From positions 22,255 through 86,254 of the forward strand of contig CANGIS010000006.1 of NCBI GenBank assembly GCA_947454055.1: 64,000 bases of DNA, in the 5' to 3' direction. The stretch's first letter is position 1. Each line of letters starts with the position of its first letter. Below the pieces are notes generated by a model that searched no databases, was not told where the DNA came from, and saw only the letters and a program-made list of their open reading frames with translations. The translations under genes were made by a program, and so were the position numbers. Shown in pieces: positions 35,496 to 45,683 of this stretch. Source of the DNA: Hyphomicrobiales bacterium (GTDB taxonomy: Bacteria; Pseudomonadota; Alphaproteobacteria; Rhizobiales; Beijerinckiaceae).

Positions 35496-36875
35496 TTAGC
35501 TCTGTTGCGTATTCCACCGCCGCTCAATCACGGCAACAAGGCGAAAGGCTGCATATACGCCACCGATACCAAACAACAATGCGCCAATCCCCTGCCCGAT
35601 CAAAGCACCCTTGACGCCACCCATCTGCACGCCGATGAGAGCAAACGGGATGGTACCAATCGTCGACTTACCCCAGTTGAACGCGGTTGCAAGCGCGGGC
35701 GCGCCTAAATTGTTGAACGAAGCATTGGCAACAAACAGCGCGCCATGGAATATCCAGGTTCCGGCAATCACAAGGCAGAAAAACGACACAAGATCCGCCG
35801 TGCCGTCCTTGGCATGGAAAAGATAAGAAATGCCGTTGCGCGCGAGCGCCAAAATAACCCATGCCAGAACGACCGCCGCAGCCGTCACAACCAGACTATC
35901 GGTCAGCGTCCGCCTGACACGTGTAATATTCCGCGCGCCAAGATTTTGGCCAATAATCGGCCCAACAGCCCCCGAAAGCGCAAACACGAAACCGAACGCC
36001 ACCGGCACCAGCCGGGTGATAATGGCATTGGCCGCTATCGCCTCATCGCCATAAGGAGCAAGCACCGCCGTCATAAAAGCGCCCGCAACGGGGGCTGCCA
36101 GATTGGTCAGCACCGCAGGAAACGCAATGCCGAACAAAGGCTTGAAATCTTCAATCACCTCCAAAGGCTTAGGCATCTTGACAAGATCATGCACTTTGAT
36201 TGCGCCAATATATCCCATCGTGCAAAACACGATGCGTGAGACAATCGTCGCGACAGCCGCACCATTGGTGCCGAGCCCTAAACCAAAGATCAAAATCGGA
36301 TCAATAAAGACGGAGGCAATACCGCCCGAAAGCGTCACCCACATTGAACGCTTCGCATCACCTACCGAGCGTAAAGCACCCGATAGCGACATGCCCAATC
36401 CCAACAAAATATTGGATGGCATGGAGATTAACAAGAATTGATAGGCAACGTCATGGGTAACGCCCGTAGCCCCCATCACCGTCAGCATCGGATGCAGAAT
36501 CGACATCATGAAAGCGGCCACAATCGCCGACACAATCATGGAGGTTACCGATGCGGTACCCGCTAACCGCCGCGCCAACTCCCGTTCGCCTGCGCCCAAA
36601 GCGCGAGACACCAGCGCCGACAGGCCAATCATCAGGCCCACATTGGTGGAGGTGGAGAAAAACATCACTGCCGTCGCATAGCCGACGCCTGCGGTGAAAT
36701 TGACGTTCCCGAGCCAGGAAATATAGAGCAGGGACAACAGATCGACCGCGAAAATCGCGATCAGGCCGATGGCACCCGATGCCGACATCACCACCACATG
36801 GCGCATGATCGAGCCCGTGGTGAATTTTCCAACCACCGCTTGTGCGGGAGCTGGCTTTTCGGCGGGATCGGTCAT
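35496..36875 (-). CDS. MATE family efflux transporter
   Basis: A protein of 459 residues from ATG 36875 (upstream ATG at 36908 also in frame). It has twelve membrane segments in two six-helix repeats. Landmarks are VDLLSLLYISWLGNVNFTAGVGYA, SALVSRALGAGERELARRLAG and, in the second half, FPAVLTNLAAPVAGAFMTAVLAPYGDEAIAA and GAVGPIIGQNLGARN. The family exports cationic drugs or metabolites in exchange for Na+ or H+. It is next to the DUF937-like gene in the same direction. Substrate unknown. Confidence 0.92.
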   Translation of the reverse strand: MTDPAEKPAPAQAVVGKFTTGSIMRHVVVMSASGAIGLIAIFAVDLLSLLYISWLGNVNFTAGVGYATAVMFFSTSTNVGLMIGLSALVSRALGAGERELARRLAGTASVTSMIVSAIVAAFMMSILHPMLTVMGATGVTHDVAYQFLLISMPSNILLGLGMSLSGALRSVGDAKRSMWVTLSGGIASVFIDPILIFGLGLGTNGAAVATIVSRIVFCTMGYIGAIKVHDLVKMPKPLEVIEDFKPLFGIAFPAVLTNLAAPVAGAFMTAVLAPYGDEAIAANAIITRLVPVAFGFVFALSGAVGPIIGQNLGARNITRVRRTLTDSLVVTAAAVVLAWVILALARNGISYLFHAKDGTADLVSFFCLVIAGTWIFHGALFVANASFNNLGAPALATAFNWGKSTIGTIPFALIGVQMGGVKGALIGQGIGALLFGIGGVYAAFRLVAVIERRWNTQQS

Positions 36876-36947
36876 GGGGCAACTTTCGCGTGATTCTGTT
36901 CGACGCACTCTATCCCTACCGCAGCCATCGGCGAAGGAAAAAGCGGA

Positions 36948-37559
36948 TCAGACCCGAACGCCTTTCGCAGCCAGCGCCGACACCAAACCAGCTCTGCCCG
37001 AAAACACATGCCCCGATAGCCCCGCCTGCTCGGCACCTTTAATATTTTCCACCCGATCATCGGTAAAAAAAGCCGTTTGGGGCAAAACGCCAATGGCCTC
37101 GCAACAGGCAATAAAACAGGCCGGATCGGGCTTGGCCAATCCGAAGGAAGCGGAAACAAACAATTTGTCGCCGAAAAGCGGCACAATCTGGGGAAACAGT
37201 TCGCCGATGGTCTCGGCCACCAGATGGTCATTATTGGTTAGCAACGCCACCGGCATCTGGGCTTTGAGCGCGCCGACCAGCGCCAGCATATCGGGAAACA
37301 CGGGCATCGCGGCCTTCCGCGCCGCCACCCATTCCGCCCGCGAGAGCGGATAACCCAACAACCGGCCAAATTCGGCAAGGTATTCTGAGGCTGAAAATTC
37401 ACCGCGATCGGAACGGTCCAGAAAATCCGTTTCCCAGACCGCTCGGCGCACAAAATCGGCTGAGCGTCCCGAAACCCCGGCCAAATGCGCAATGCGTGTG
37501 TCGACGTTATAGTCACACAACACGTCGTCCATATCAAAAATCACGCATTCCATGCCCAT
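36948..37559 (-). CDS. HAD superfamily hydrolase (phosphatase-like)
   Basis: A protein of 203 residues from ATG 37559 (MGMECVIFDMDDVLCDYNVD); the frame is open much further upstream but crosses into the divergent ispH. HAD motif I is DMDDVLCDY (nucleophile D within the first ten residues), motif II LLTNND, motif III the Lys in GLAKPDPACF, and motif IV FFTDDRVENIKGA. This IA-subfamily pattern suggests a small-molecule phosphatase or haloacid dehalogenase-like enzyme. It is divergent from ispH with 74 bp between. Substrate not identifiable. Confidence 0.88.
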   Translation of the reverse strand: MGMECVIFDMDDVLCDYNVDTRIAHLAGVSGRSADFVRRAVWETDFLDRSDRGEFSASEYLAEFGRLLGYPLSRAEWVAARKAAMPVFPDMLALVGALKAQMPVALLTNNDHLVAETIGELFPQIVPLFGDKLFVSASFGLAKPDPACFIACCEAIGVLPQTAFFTDDRVENIKGAEQAGLSGHVFSGRAGLVSALAAKGVRV

Positions 37560-37633
37560 TTGACTGTTATTTCCTGAATTCGGAGAACCGCATCGCTTGA
37601 CCTCTTGTCGCGCCGCAGACACAAACAGGCAAG

Positions 37634-38626
37634 ATGCAGAACGAACAATCACCCATGCCCGATCGCGCCAAACCTCCGTTGACGATCCTGCTCTGTGCCC
37701 CGCGCGGCTTTTGCGCGGGCGTTGTGCGGGCAATTGACGTGGTGGAGACCGCGCTCAAAACCTATGGCGCGCCCGTCTATGTCCGCCACGAGATCGTGCA
37801 TAACCGATTTGTCGTCGATGATTTGAAGCGCAAGGGCGCGATCTTCGTCGAAGAACTCGACCAGATCCCCGACACCACCGCCCCCGTGATCTTCTCCGCC
37901 CATGGCGTGCCCAAATCAGTGCCCGAGGCTGCTTCTAAGCGTAATTTTCTGGCGATTGATGCCACCTGCCCGCTGGTCACCAAAGTGCACCGCGAGGCGG
38001 AAATCCATTTCAAACGCGGCCGCACCATTTTGCTTGTCGGCCATTCCGGCCATCCGGAAGTCGTCGGTACCATGGGCCAATTGCCCGACGGTGCCGTCTG
38101 CCTTGTCGAGACGTTGGCCGATGTCGCTCTGCTTGACGGCGTGGACAAAGACAACCTCGCTTATGTCACGCAAACGACGCTGTCGGTCGATGACACGCAC
38201 GAAATCGTCGAGGCGCTGAAGGCGAAATTCCCCGCGATTGTCGGCCCGCACAAAGAAGACATCTGCTACGCCACCACGAACCGGCAGGAAGCGGTCAAGA
38301 AAGTGGCGAGCCGCTGCGATGCGGTATTCGTCGTGGGCTCGTTCAACTCCTCCAATTCCCAGCGCCTGCGTGAAGTCGCCGAGCGCGAAGGCACGCCGAT
38401 TGCGCGGCTGATCAACCGCTCCGCCGATATTGACTGGTCGGAACTTGGCAACCTCCGCACCATCGGCATCACAGCCGGCGCGTCCGCCCCCGATATTCTG
38501 GTTGAAGAAATCATCGACGCCTTCTCGGCGCGCTATGCCACCACGGTCGAAACCGTCACAACGGCCGATGAGAGCGTCTTTTTCCCGTTACCGCGCGAAT
38601 TGCGCGAAAAACCGTCGGAGCACTAA
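37634..38626 (+). CDS. ispH: 4-hydroxy-3-methylbut-2-enyl diphosphate reductase
   Basis: A 330-residue iron-sulfur enzyme forming IPP and DMAPP in the last step of the MEP pathway. The three cluster ligands are present: C27 in [14 protein letters not shown]112 in [14 protein letters not shown] and C211 in [13 protein letters not shown]. Also seen are [12 protein letters not shown] and [18 protein letters not shown] feed the prenyl chains used by CtaB and UbiA in this window. thrB follows one base after the stop; ispH-thrB-rnhA is a recurring rhizobial cluster. Confidence 0.97.
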   Translation: MQNEQSPMPDRAKPPLTILLCAPRGFCAGVVRAIDVVETALKTYGAPVYVRHEIVHNRFVVDDLKRKGAIFVEELDQIPDTTAPVIFSAHGVPKSVPEAASKRNFLAIDATCPLVTKVHREAEIHFKRGRTILLVGHSGHPEVVGTMGQLPDGAVCLVETLADVALLDGVDKDNLAYVTQTTLSVDDTHEIVEALKAKFPAIVGPHKEDICYATTNRQEAVKKVASRCDAVFVVGSFNSSNSQRLREVAEREGTPIARLINRSADIDWSELGNLRTIGITAGASAPDILVEEIIDAFSARYATTVETVTTADESVFFPLPRELREKPSEH

Positions 38627-38627
38627 A

Positions 38628-39593
38628 TTGGCCGTTTACACCGAGGTACCGGATGAAGAGCTTGCCCGTTTCATTGCAGGCTATGACATTGGCGGCGTTT
38701 TGGCGCTCAAAGGCATTGCGGAGGGGGTGGAGAATTCCAATTTCCTGCTCCACACCGTTGCGGGCTATTTTATCCTGACGCTATACGAGAAGCGCGTGAA
38801 GGCGGAAGATCTGCCCTTCTTTATCGATTTGATGGAACATCTCGCCGAGCGCGGCATCACCTGCCCGCAGCCGGTGCGCAACCGCAAGGGCGAGGCGCTC
38901 GGTACGCTGGCGGGTAGACCCGCCGCCATTGTCACTTTTCTGGAAGGCGTGGGCGTGCAAAGCGCCACCGTGCAGCATTGTGCGGCGGTGGGTGGTGCGC
39001 TCGCCAAACTTCATCTCGCGGGCGCCGATTTCAAAGGAACGCGCGTCAACGCGCTCACCGTCCATGGCTGGCGACCGCTGTATGAAGCCGCGCGCGAACG
39101 GGCCGACACCGTTACACCGGGCTTGGAATCAGCCACCCGCGCGGCGCTTGAAGAACTGGAGCAGAACTGGCCCGAACAGCTTCCGAGCGGCGTCATCCAT
39201 GCCGATCTCTTTCCCGACAATGTGTTCTTCCTGAAGGGCGAGCTTTCGGGCCTAATCGACTTCTATTTTGCCTGCACCGATTATTTCGCCTATGATCTGG
39301 CGATTGGCCTGAATGCGTGGTGTTTCGAGAAAGACGGTTCCTTCAACCTCACCAAAGGCCGCGCGATGATCGCGGGCTATCGCGCCATCAGGCCGTTGAG
39401 CGCTGAGGAAATCGATGCGCTGCCGGTGCTGTGTCGCGGGGCGGCCTTGCGCTTCATGCTGACGCGGCTGGTGGATTGGCTCAATGTGCCCCCTGGCGCC
39501 TTGGTTAGGCCGAAAGACCCGCTCGAATATTATAAAAAGCTCCGCTTCTTCCAGTCCTCGCAAAAAGCCAGCGATTACGGCTACGAGGCATGA
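38628..39593 (+). CDS. thrB: Homoserine kinase (ThrB, APH-fold type)
   Basis: A 321-residue kinase phosphorylating homoserine for threonine synthesis. The start is TTG 38628 (GGAG 7 nt upstream), producing [20 protein letters not shown] as expected of the family; upstream ATGs in frame lie inside ispH. The aminoglycoside-phosphotransferase-like fold shows [14 protein letters not shown] (catalytic Asp) and [19 protein letters not shown] (metal-binding Asp). It overlaps rnhA by 4 bp. thrC is elsewhere in this window, so the two last threonine steps are not in one operon. Confidence 0.95.
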   Translation: MAVYTEVPDEELARFIAGYDIGGVLALKGIAEGVENSNFLLHTVAGYFILTLYEKRVKAEDLPFFIDLMEHLAERGITCPQPVRNRKGEALGTLAGRPAAIVTFLEGVGVQSATVQHCAAVGGALAKLHLAGADFKGTRVNALTVHGWRPLYEAARERADTVTPGLESATRAALEELEQNWPEQLPSGVIHADLFPDNVFFLKGELSGLIDFYFACTDYFAYDLAIGLNAWCFEKDGSFNLTKGRAMIAGYRAIRPLSAEEIDALPVLCRGAALRFMLTRLVDWLNVPPGALVRPKDPLEYYKKLRFFQSSQKASDYGYEA

Positions 39594-40051
39594 GCGAAAC
39601 GCCCTCTTCCAACCGCGTGACCTTGTTCACGGACGGTGCATGCTCCGGCAATCCGGGTCCGGGCGGCTGGGGCGTCTTGATGCTCTATGGCGAAGCGCGC
39701 AAAACACTGTGCGGCGGCGAAGAGCTCACCACCAATAACCGCATGGAATTGATGGCCGCGATCATGGGGCTTGAGAGTTTAAAGCGCCCTTGCGCGGTCG
39801 ATCTGTGGACCGACAGCCAATATGTCAAACAAGGCATCTCGCAATGGTTGCAGGGCTGGAAGCGCAATGGCTGGAAAACGGCTGATAAAAAGCCGGTCAA
39901 AAATGTCGATCTCTGGCAACGCCTCGACGAAGCCGTCCAACGCCATGACGTGACCTTCCACTGGGTCAAAGGCCACGCCGGACATCTGGAAAACGAAGAA
40001 GTCGACGGCCTGGCACGGCTGGGCATGGAGCCGTTTAAGAAGGCGCAATAA
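39590..40051 (+). CDS. rnhA: Ribonuclease HI
   Basis: A 153-residue endonuclease cleaving the RNA strand of RNA-DNA hybrids. The acidic catalytic residues are in [17 protein letters not shown] (D15), [10 protein letters not shown] (E53), [12 protein letters not shown] (D75) and [12 protein letters not shown] (last Asp). The basic protrusion [22 protein letters not shown] is present. Its ATG overlaps the thrB stop (ATGA). It ends the ispH-thrB-rnhA unit and is followed by a repeat element. Confidence 0.97.
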   Translation: MSETPSSNRVTLFTDGACSGNPGPGGWGVLMLYGEARKTLCGGEELTTNNRMELMAAIMGLESLKRPCAVDLWTDSQYVKQGISQWLQGWKRNGWKTADKKPVKNVDLWQRLDEAVQRHDVTFHWVKGHAGHLENEEVDGLARLGMEPFKKAQ

Positions 40052-40057
40052 CATCTC

Positions 40058-40220
40058 CGTCATTGCGAGGTCAGGACGAGTTCGAGAGGTAAAATCTCAC
40101 CGTCATTGCGAGCATTAGCGAAGCAAGCCAGTTAATGGCCGTTATTTAAAAACGGCAGTAAGGTTGCGTTCTCATTCGCTACGATCAGCTGGGTTGCTTC
40201 GCTCATCGCTCGCAATGACG
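40058..40220. repeat. Modular inverted-repeat element, copy 2 (short form plus a solo end)
   Basis: The complete element spans 40101-40220 (120 bp): CGTCATTGCGAGC...GAAGCAAGCCAG on the left and CTGGGTTGCTTCGCTCATCG...CGCAATGACG on the right. A lone left end, CGTCATTGCGAGG, occurs 43 bp earlier at 40058-40070, as if a second copy had been truncated by insertion of this one. It lies between convergent rnhA and the DUF2628 gene. Confidence 0.8.
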
Positions 40221-40230
40221 AAAAATTGGA

Positions 40231-40611
40231 TCACCGCGCCGCGATGTTCAACGTCACGCGTGCCAGATTGTTCACATCCTCGTTATCGGCCAGCTCCCAG
40301 CCATTCACCAGCATCCGCGTCATGTATTGCCTGTTGTATAAAAACGACATGATGACCTGGAACAGTCCGAACGTGAACAGCGAGATGATCAAATGCAGCA
40401 TGCCGATGCCGATTTCGCCGCGGAAAATCGGCACGAACCATCCGAAGAAATAATACGTCCAGCTCCAGCCAAAATAACCATATTTAATCAGCCCCGAAGC
40501 CCGATGCTTGATCAGAACCTTGCGTTGAATGCCAACGACAGCAACTCCGATGATTGGAGGCAGAAAAATGACGAGCAAGACGAGGCCGTGCCAAATCGAA
40601 AAATCGTCCAT
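40231..40611 (-). CDS. DUF2628 domain-containing membrane protein
   Basis: A 126-residue membrane protein. A first segment (LVLLVIFLPPIIGVAVVGI), then the family hallmark LIKYGYFGWSWTYYFFGWFVPIFRGE, then a second and third segment (MLHLIISLFTFGLFQVIMSFLYN) and a polar C terminus with NGWELADNEDV. Proteins of this family are small, widespread and without known function. It has repeat elements on both sides (copies 2 and 3), which isolates it from neighbours. Confidence 0.8.
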   Translation of the reverse strand: MDDFSIWHGLVLLVIFLPPIIGVAVVGIQRKVLIKHRASGLIKYGYFGWSWTYYFFGWFVPIFRGEIGIGMLHLIISLFTFGLFQVIMSFLYNRQYMTRMLVNGWELADNEDVNNLARVTLNIAAR

Positions 40612-40699
40612 TGCTTGCGCTCCAAACCCTTAAGGCCATTGACCGACGCCCAAATCCGACAGGACTGTGCCGTAGCTTTCTAAAAAGTAAAACCTTTTT

Positions 40700-40872
40700 C
40701 GTCATTGCGAACAGTGAGGAGTGTTTTGCAAAGCAAACAAAAAGGTCCGGTGGACCTTTTTGAACGACGAACGAAGCAACCCAGCTGGTGATGAACGATA
40801 GGGCGCCGTGGCGCCATCGCGCCCTCTAAGCGTTCCTCTAGCTGGTTTGCTCCGCTCCCGCTCGCAATGACG
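40700..40872. repeat. Modular inverted-repeat element, copy 3 (long form)
   Basis: A 173-bp element. Ends are CGTCATTGCGAAC and CGCTCGCAATGACG. The extra module on the left carries AAAAAGGTCC-GGT-GGACCTTTTT (perfect 10-bp stem). The centre has an additional palindrome, AGGGCGCC...GCGCCCT. It occupies about half of the 367-bp gap between DUF2628 (minus) and DUF2076 (plus); the rest of the gap shows only the DUF2076 leader with AGGGAGA before the start. Confidence 0.8.
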
Positions 40873-40978
40873 GCGGGAAACACCATCGCTTCACCCAACC
40901 TCACCAAAATGTCACCAAACGGCCATGGTCTGACGCGACACTCGTGCTTATATGAGGGGCACAAGGGAGACCCACGCC

Positions 40979-41740
40979 ATGAACATCGAAGAAAAACAGC
41001 TTCTGACCTCGCTTTTCGAGCGCGTGCGTACAGCCGCGACTGCTCAGCGTGATCCAGAGGCCGAGGCCTTGATTGCGTCGGCCGTGCGCGAACAACCCTA
41101 TTCTCCCTATCTGCTGGCCCAAGCCGTTTTGCTGCAAGAACAGGCGCTTAAAGCCGCCGATATGCGGCTCCACGAGCTCGAAAGCCGTATCGCCGCTCTC
41201 GAACAGGCCAAAGCCAACGAGCCTGCCCCCGGCTTTCTTGGCGGGATCGGCGCTTCAATCTTCGGCGACAAAACGCCAAGCGGCGTTCCTTCCATAGGCA
41301 CGCCACCGCCTGCGCAACCGGCGGCCAGCGTGTGGGGTCAGCCTCGGCAAGCGACCCAACCGCAATACGCACCCCAACCATCCTCTGCGCCGCAACCTGC
41401 TTATGCCCCGCAACCGATGGCGGGCGGCGGCTTCTTGCAAAGCGCCATGACAACGGCCGCAGGCGTTGCCGGCGGGGCTCTGCTCTATCAAGGCATTTCC
41501 TCGCTGTTTCACACCGGCGGGGGCTATGGCATGGGCGGTGGCTACGGTATGGGCGGCGGCCAGGTGGTCAATGAAACAGTCTACGAGACGGTCAATAATT
41601 ACGCTGCCCCCAATGAGGCGCCCGCCTCCACTTCAAATTGGGCAACCGATACCAGCGTCCCTTCCGACCCAGGCTATCAGGATGCCTCCTATGACGACAC
41701 CTCGTTTGACAGCGGCTCCGACGATAGCGGTTTTGCGTGA
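40979..41740 (+). CDS. DUF2076 domain-containing protein
   Basis: A 253-residue protein from ATG 40979. The N-terminal helical region MNIEEKQLLTSLFERVRTAA, then QPYSPYLLAQAVLLQEQALKAADMRLHELESRIAALEQ (coiled-coil-like), matches DUF2076. The middle is low complexity (Pro/Gln/Ala with repeated QPxYAPQP), followed by a hydrophobic SAMTTAAGVAGGALLYQGISSLF and a Gly-rich GGGYGMGGGYGMGGG stretch, ending in an acidic Asp/Ser-rich tail with repeated DDTSFDSGSDDS. Family members are proposed periplasmic or envelope proteins; no signal peptide is seen here. Confidence 0.85.
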   Translation: MNIEEKQLLTSLFERVRTAATAQRDPEAEALIASAVREQPYSPYLLAQAVLLQEQALKAADMRLHELESRIAALEQAKANEPAPGFLGGIGASIFGDKTPSGVPSIGTPPPAQPAASVWGQPRQATQPQYAPQPSSAPQPAYAPQPMAGGGFLQSAMTTAAGVAGGALLYQGISSLFHTGGGYGMGGGYGMGGGQVVNETVYETVNNYAAPNEAPASTSNWATDTSVPSDPGYQDASYDDTSFDSGSDDSGFA

Positions 41741-41819
41741 TCCAGCCATGACCGGCGTGATCTTTCACCCGTCATAATTTCATGGCACAAGAGCGGGCGA
41801 ATAAGGATCCGCTCTTGTC

Positions 41820-42350
41820 ATGACCTTCCCCCCTCTTCCCGACCATCTCACCTTCCGCCCCGCGCAGGATGCCGACGGCATCGGCATGTCCGCGCTCATA
41901 GCGCGCATTTTTGCCGATTACGAGAACTGCCCCTTTGTGCCGGAAGAGTTTCCGGAGCTCGCAGCCCCCGCCAGCCATTATGGCAGCAAAGGCGGCAAGC
42001 TTTGGGTCGTGGAAGACGCGCACCAGTCAGGCGCCGATGCCGTTGTCGGCTCAATGGCCATTGTTCCGGCGCAGGCCGAAGGCGTGGCGGAACTGTTCAA
42101 GGTCTATCTCGCCCACGGCCTCCGTGGCACCGGCGTTGCCCAATTCCTGCTGCGGGAAGCGCTCGATTGGGCGCGCAGCGCCGGATTTGTGACCGCCGAA
42201 CTGTGGACTGATACGCGCTTTTTGTCCGGCCACCGCTTTTATGAAAAGCACGGCTTTGTTCGCATGCCCGGCATTCGCGCGCTGCACGATGCCGCCAGCA
42301 CCTTCGAATATGGCTATCGTCTGGCGCTTTCCGACGCGCTGCACCTGTGA
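41820..42350 (+). CDS. GNAT family N-acetyltransferase
   Basis: A 176-residue GCN5-type acetyltransferase. The N terminus has LTFRPAQDADGIGMSALI, the central strand WVVEDA...DAVVGSMAIVP, and the acetyl-CoA loop LFKVYLAHGLRGTGVAQFLLREAL (equivalent of Q/RxxGxG/A), then the tail HRFYEKHGFVRMPG. Substrate unknown; the RxxGVA loop and FYEKHGF motif favour a small-molecule or amino-acid acetyltransferase. It overlaps the next gene by 4 bp (GTGA), so the two are translated together. Confidence 0.87.
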   Translation: MTFPPLPDHLTFRPAQDADGIGMSALIARIFADYENCPFVPEEFPELAAPASHYGSKGGKLWVVEDAHQSGADAVVGSMAIVPAQAEGVAELFKVYLAHGLRGTGVAQFLLREALDWARSAGFVTAELWTDTRFLSGHRFYEKHGFVRMPGIRALHDAASTFEYGYRLALSDALHL

Positions 42351-43252
42351 AAACGCCGCTCCGCCACGATCTTTCCGCCGGTCCGGTCTTGCTCGCCTGT
42401 TTTGGCGTGTTTGTGCTGACCGTCATGGACAGCGTCGCCAAGGAAATGAGCCTGCATCATTCGACGCTCGATGTCGTCTCGATCCGCTATGTCTCCGGCC
42501 TGTTCTGGTCGGGCCTCGCCGCGCTGTTCATCCGTCCGCCCCTACCGGATGCTGCCATGGTGCGGGCGCATTCAATCAGAGCGATCTTTTTCGGTTCGAC
42601 AAGTTTCCTGTTTTTCTATGCGCTAAAAGTACTTCCCATCGTCGAAACCTTGGTGTTCACCTATGTTTCGCCGATTTTTATGGCGCTTCTCGGCCGGATC
42701 CTGCTCAAAGAAAAAGTCCCGCCTGCCACCGCCATCGCCATTGTCATCAGCTTTAGCGGAGTGCTCATCATAGCGGGCGGCAAGAGCGAGGGGGCGCTCG
42801 GTCTCTCGGGCGATCTGATCGGCATTTTTGCCGCCCTCGGTTCCTCGGCCACCTATGCGCTTTCGATGGTCTTGTTGCGCGCCCGCACCGGAACTGACGC
42901 GATTGCCACCATTGTGGTGTTGCAAACGGTGCTCACCTCGATCCTTATTTTGCCCTTAGCCTTCTATTTCGGCGACCCGATCGGCACCATCCTATCGGAT
43001 TGGCCGCTATCCCTGCTGTTCGGGTTGCTTGGCACGATCGGACAATTCGCAATGGCCACCGCCCTTCGCTCGGCACCGGCGGCCCGCATCGGCGTGGTCG
43101 ATTACACCAGCCTCGTCTGGGCAAGCGTCATCGGCATGGTGATCTTTGCCGAATGGCCTGCCCTATCGGTTTATGTCGGCGCAGCCCTCATCATTCTGGC
43201 GTCCTTCCTGCTTTTGAAGCAGAAAAAGCTCCCGCCCCTGCCGAACGAATAA
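42347..43252 (+). CDS. EamA/DMT family transporter
   Basis: A 301-residue inner-membrane protein starting with GTG inside the GNAT stop. Ten membrane segments in two EamA repeats: VLLACFGVFVLTVMDSVAKEM, AIFFGSTSFLFFYALKVLPIVETLVF, and in the second half LLFGLLGTIGQFAMATALRSAPAARIGVVDYTSLVWASVIG. Pairing with an acetyltransferase suggests handling of a common metabolite, but that is only context. It is a different paralogue from the EamA gene near 34 kb. Confidence 0.88.
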   Translation: MKTPLRHDLSAGPVLLACFGVFVLTVMDSVAKEMSLHHSTLDVVSIRYVSGLFWSGLAALFIRPPLPDAAMVRAHSIRAIFFGSTSFLFFYALKVLPIVETLVFTYVSPIFMALLGRILLKEKVPPATAIAIVISFSGVLIIAGGKSEGALGLSGDLIGIFAALGSSATYALSMVLLRARTGTDAIATIVVLQTVLTSILILPLAFYFGDPIGTILSDWPLSLLFGLLGTIGQFAMATALRSAPAARIGVVDYTSLVWASVIGMVIFAEWPALSVYVGAALIILASFLLLKQKKLPPLPNE

Positions 43253-43272
43253 AAAATTTCCACCCCCATGCC

Positions 43273-43301
43273 TTGACACTCCAAGGCCGCACACCTATCT
43301 C
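43273..43301 (+). promoter_or_regulatory. groESL promoter
   Basis: TTGACA (43273-43278), a 17-bp spacer and TATCTC (43296-43301) form a good housekeeping promoter just upstream of the CIRCE operator. The longer strings CCTTGAC and CCTATCT also fit an alphaproteobacterial RpoH promoter, so heat-shock sigma control in addition to HrcA is possible. Confidence 0.6.
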
Positions 43302-43312
43302 CACACAGCGTG

Positions 43313-43339
43313 TTAGCACTCGCTTCATGTGAGTGCTAA
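43313..43339 (+). promoter_or_regulatory. CIRCE operator (HrcA binding site)
   Basis: A perfect TTAGCACTC-N9-GAGTGCTAA dyad, the canonical binding site of the HrcA repressor, lies 12 bp past the promoter -10 and 60 bp before groES. Confidence 0.96.
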
Positions 43340-43398
43340 CACCCTCTCATTCAGGCAATCGCCGTTAGAGACATCGATCAAAAATAAGGAAGCGAAAC

Positions 43399-43689
43399 AT
43401 GAAATTTCGTCCGCTGCATGACCGCGTGGTCGTCCGCCGCCTCGAGTCCGAGGAAAAGACCAAGGGTGGCATCATCATCCCTGAGACCGCCAAAGAGAAG
43501 CCACAGGAAGGCGAAATCGTCGCCGTTGGCTCGGGCGCTCGTGATGAGCACGGCAAGCTCGTTCCCCTTGACGTCAAGAAGGGCGACAAGATTTTGTTCG
43601 GCAAATGGTCCGGCACCGAAGTTAAGATTGACGGCGTCGACCTGCTGATCATGAAAGAATCCGACATCATGGGCGTCATCGGCAAATAA
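43399..43689 (+). CDS. groES: Co-chaperonin GroES
   Basis: The 96-residue lid of the GroEL folding chamber. It starts [21 protein letters not shown] and shows the mobile loop [21 protein letters not shown] and the C-terminal [36 protein letters not shown] precedes the ATG. It is separated from groEL by 54 bp and shares its CIRCE-controlled promoter. Fully normal. Confidence 0.98.
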   Translation: MKFRPLHDRVVVRRLESEEKTKGGIIIPETAKEKPQEGEIVAVGSGARDEHGKLVPLDVKKGDKILFGKWSGTEVKIDGVDLLIMKESDIMGVIGK

Positions 43690-43713
43690 GCCGGACCGCC
43701 TTTTTCATCTTAA

Positions 43714-45384
<1,671 letters not shown>

Positions 45385-45413
45385 TAAGAAATCCATCTGT
45401 TTAATCGACATGA

Positions 45414-45441
45414 AACAGGCCGGGGAAACCCGGCCTGTTTT
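45414..45441 (+). terminator. Rho-independent terminator after groEL
   Basis: An 11-bp perfect stem (AACAGGCCGGG / CCCGGCCTGTT) with a GAAA tetraloop runs into TTT. It ends groESL transcription. Confidence 0.92.
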
Positions 45442-45464
45442 GCGTTTAAACGCTATTTATCAAC

Positions 45465-45637
45465 CGTCATTACGAGGTGAGGAGTGGTTCGCGGAGCGAA
45501 CAAAACGATCCGGTGAACCGTTTTGAACGACGAACGCGAAGCAACCCAGCTGATGGCTGAAGAAAAGATACTGTTTTTACATGGCACTTTAAACCCATCC
45601 ACTAACTGGGTTGCTTCGCTTATCGCTCGCAATGACG
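45465..45637. repeat. Modular inverted-repeat element, copy 4 (long form)
   Basis: A 173-bp element in the gap between convergent groEL and the glycosyltransferase gene. The left end CGTCATTACGAGGTGAGGAG is followed by small hairpin GTTCGCGGAGCGAAC, then AAAACGATCC-GGTG-AACCGTTTT, then GAAGCAACCCAG; the right end is CTGGGTTGCTTCGC...CGCTCGCAATGACG. The extra module occupies about 52 bp compared with the short copies. Confidence 0.85.
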
Positions 45638-45683
45638 ACATAAATGACGTAACGACGGCAAAAATGACGTAATAACGGATGGA

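Noticed and set aside
37560..37733. Upstream extension of the HAD gene into ispH
   Set aside because: It is antisense to the ispH start and precedes the family N terminus MGMECVIFDMDD.
40231..40611. A plus-strand gene in place of DUF2628
   Set aside because: The plus-strand frames here are short and lack the YFGWSWTYYFFGWFVPIFRG signature present on the minus strand.
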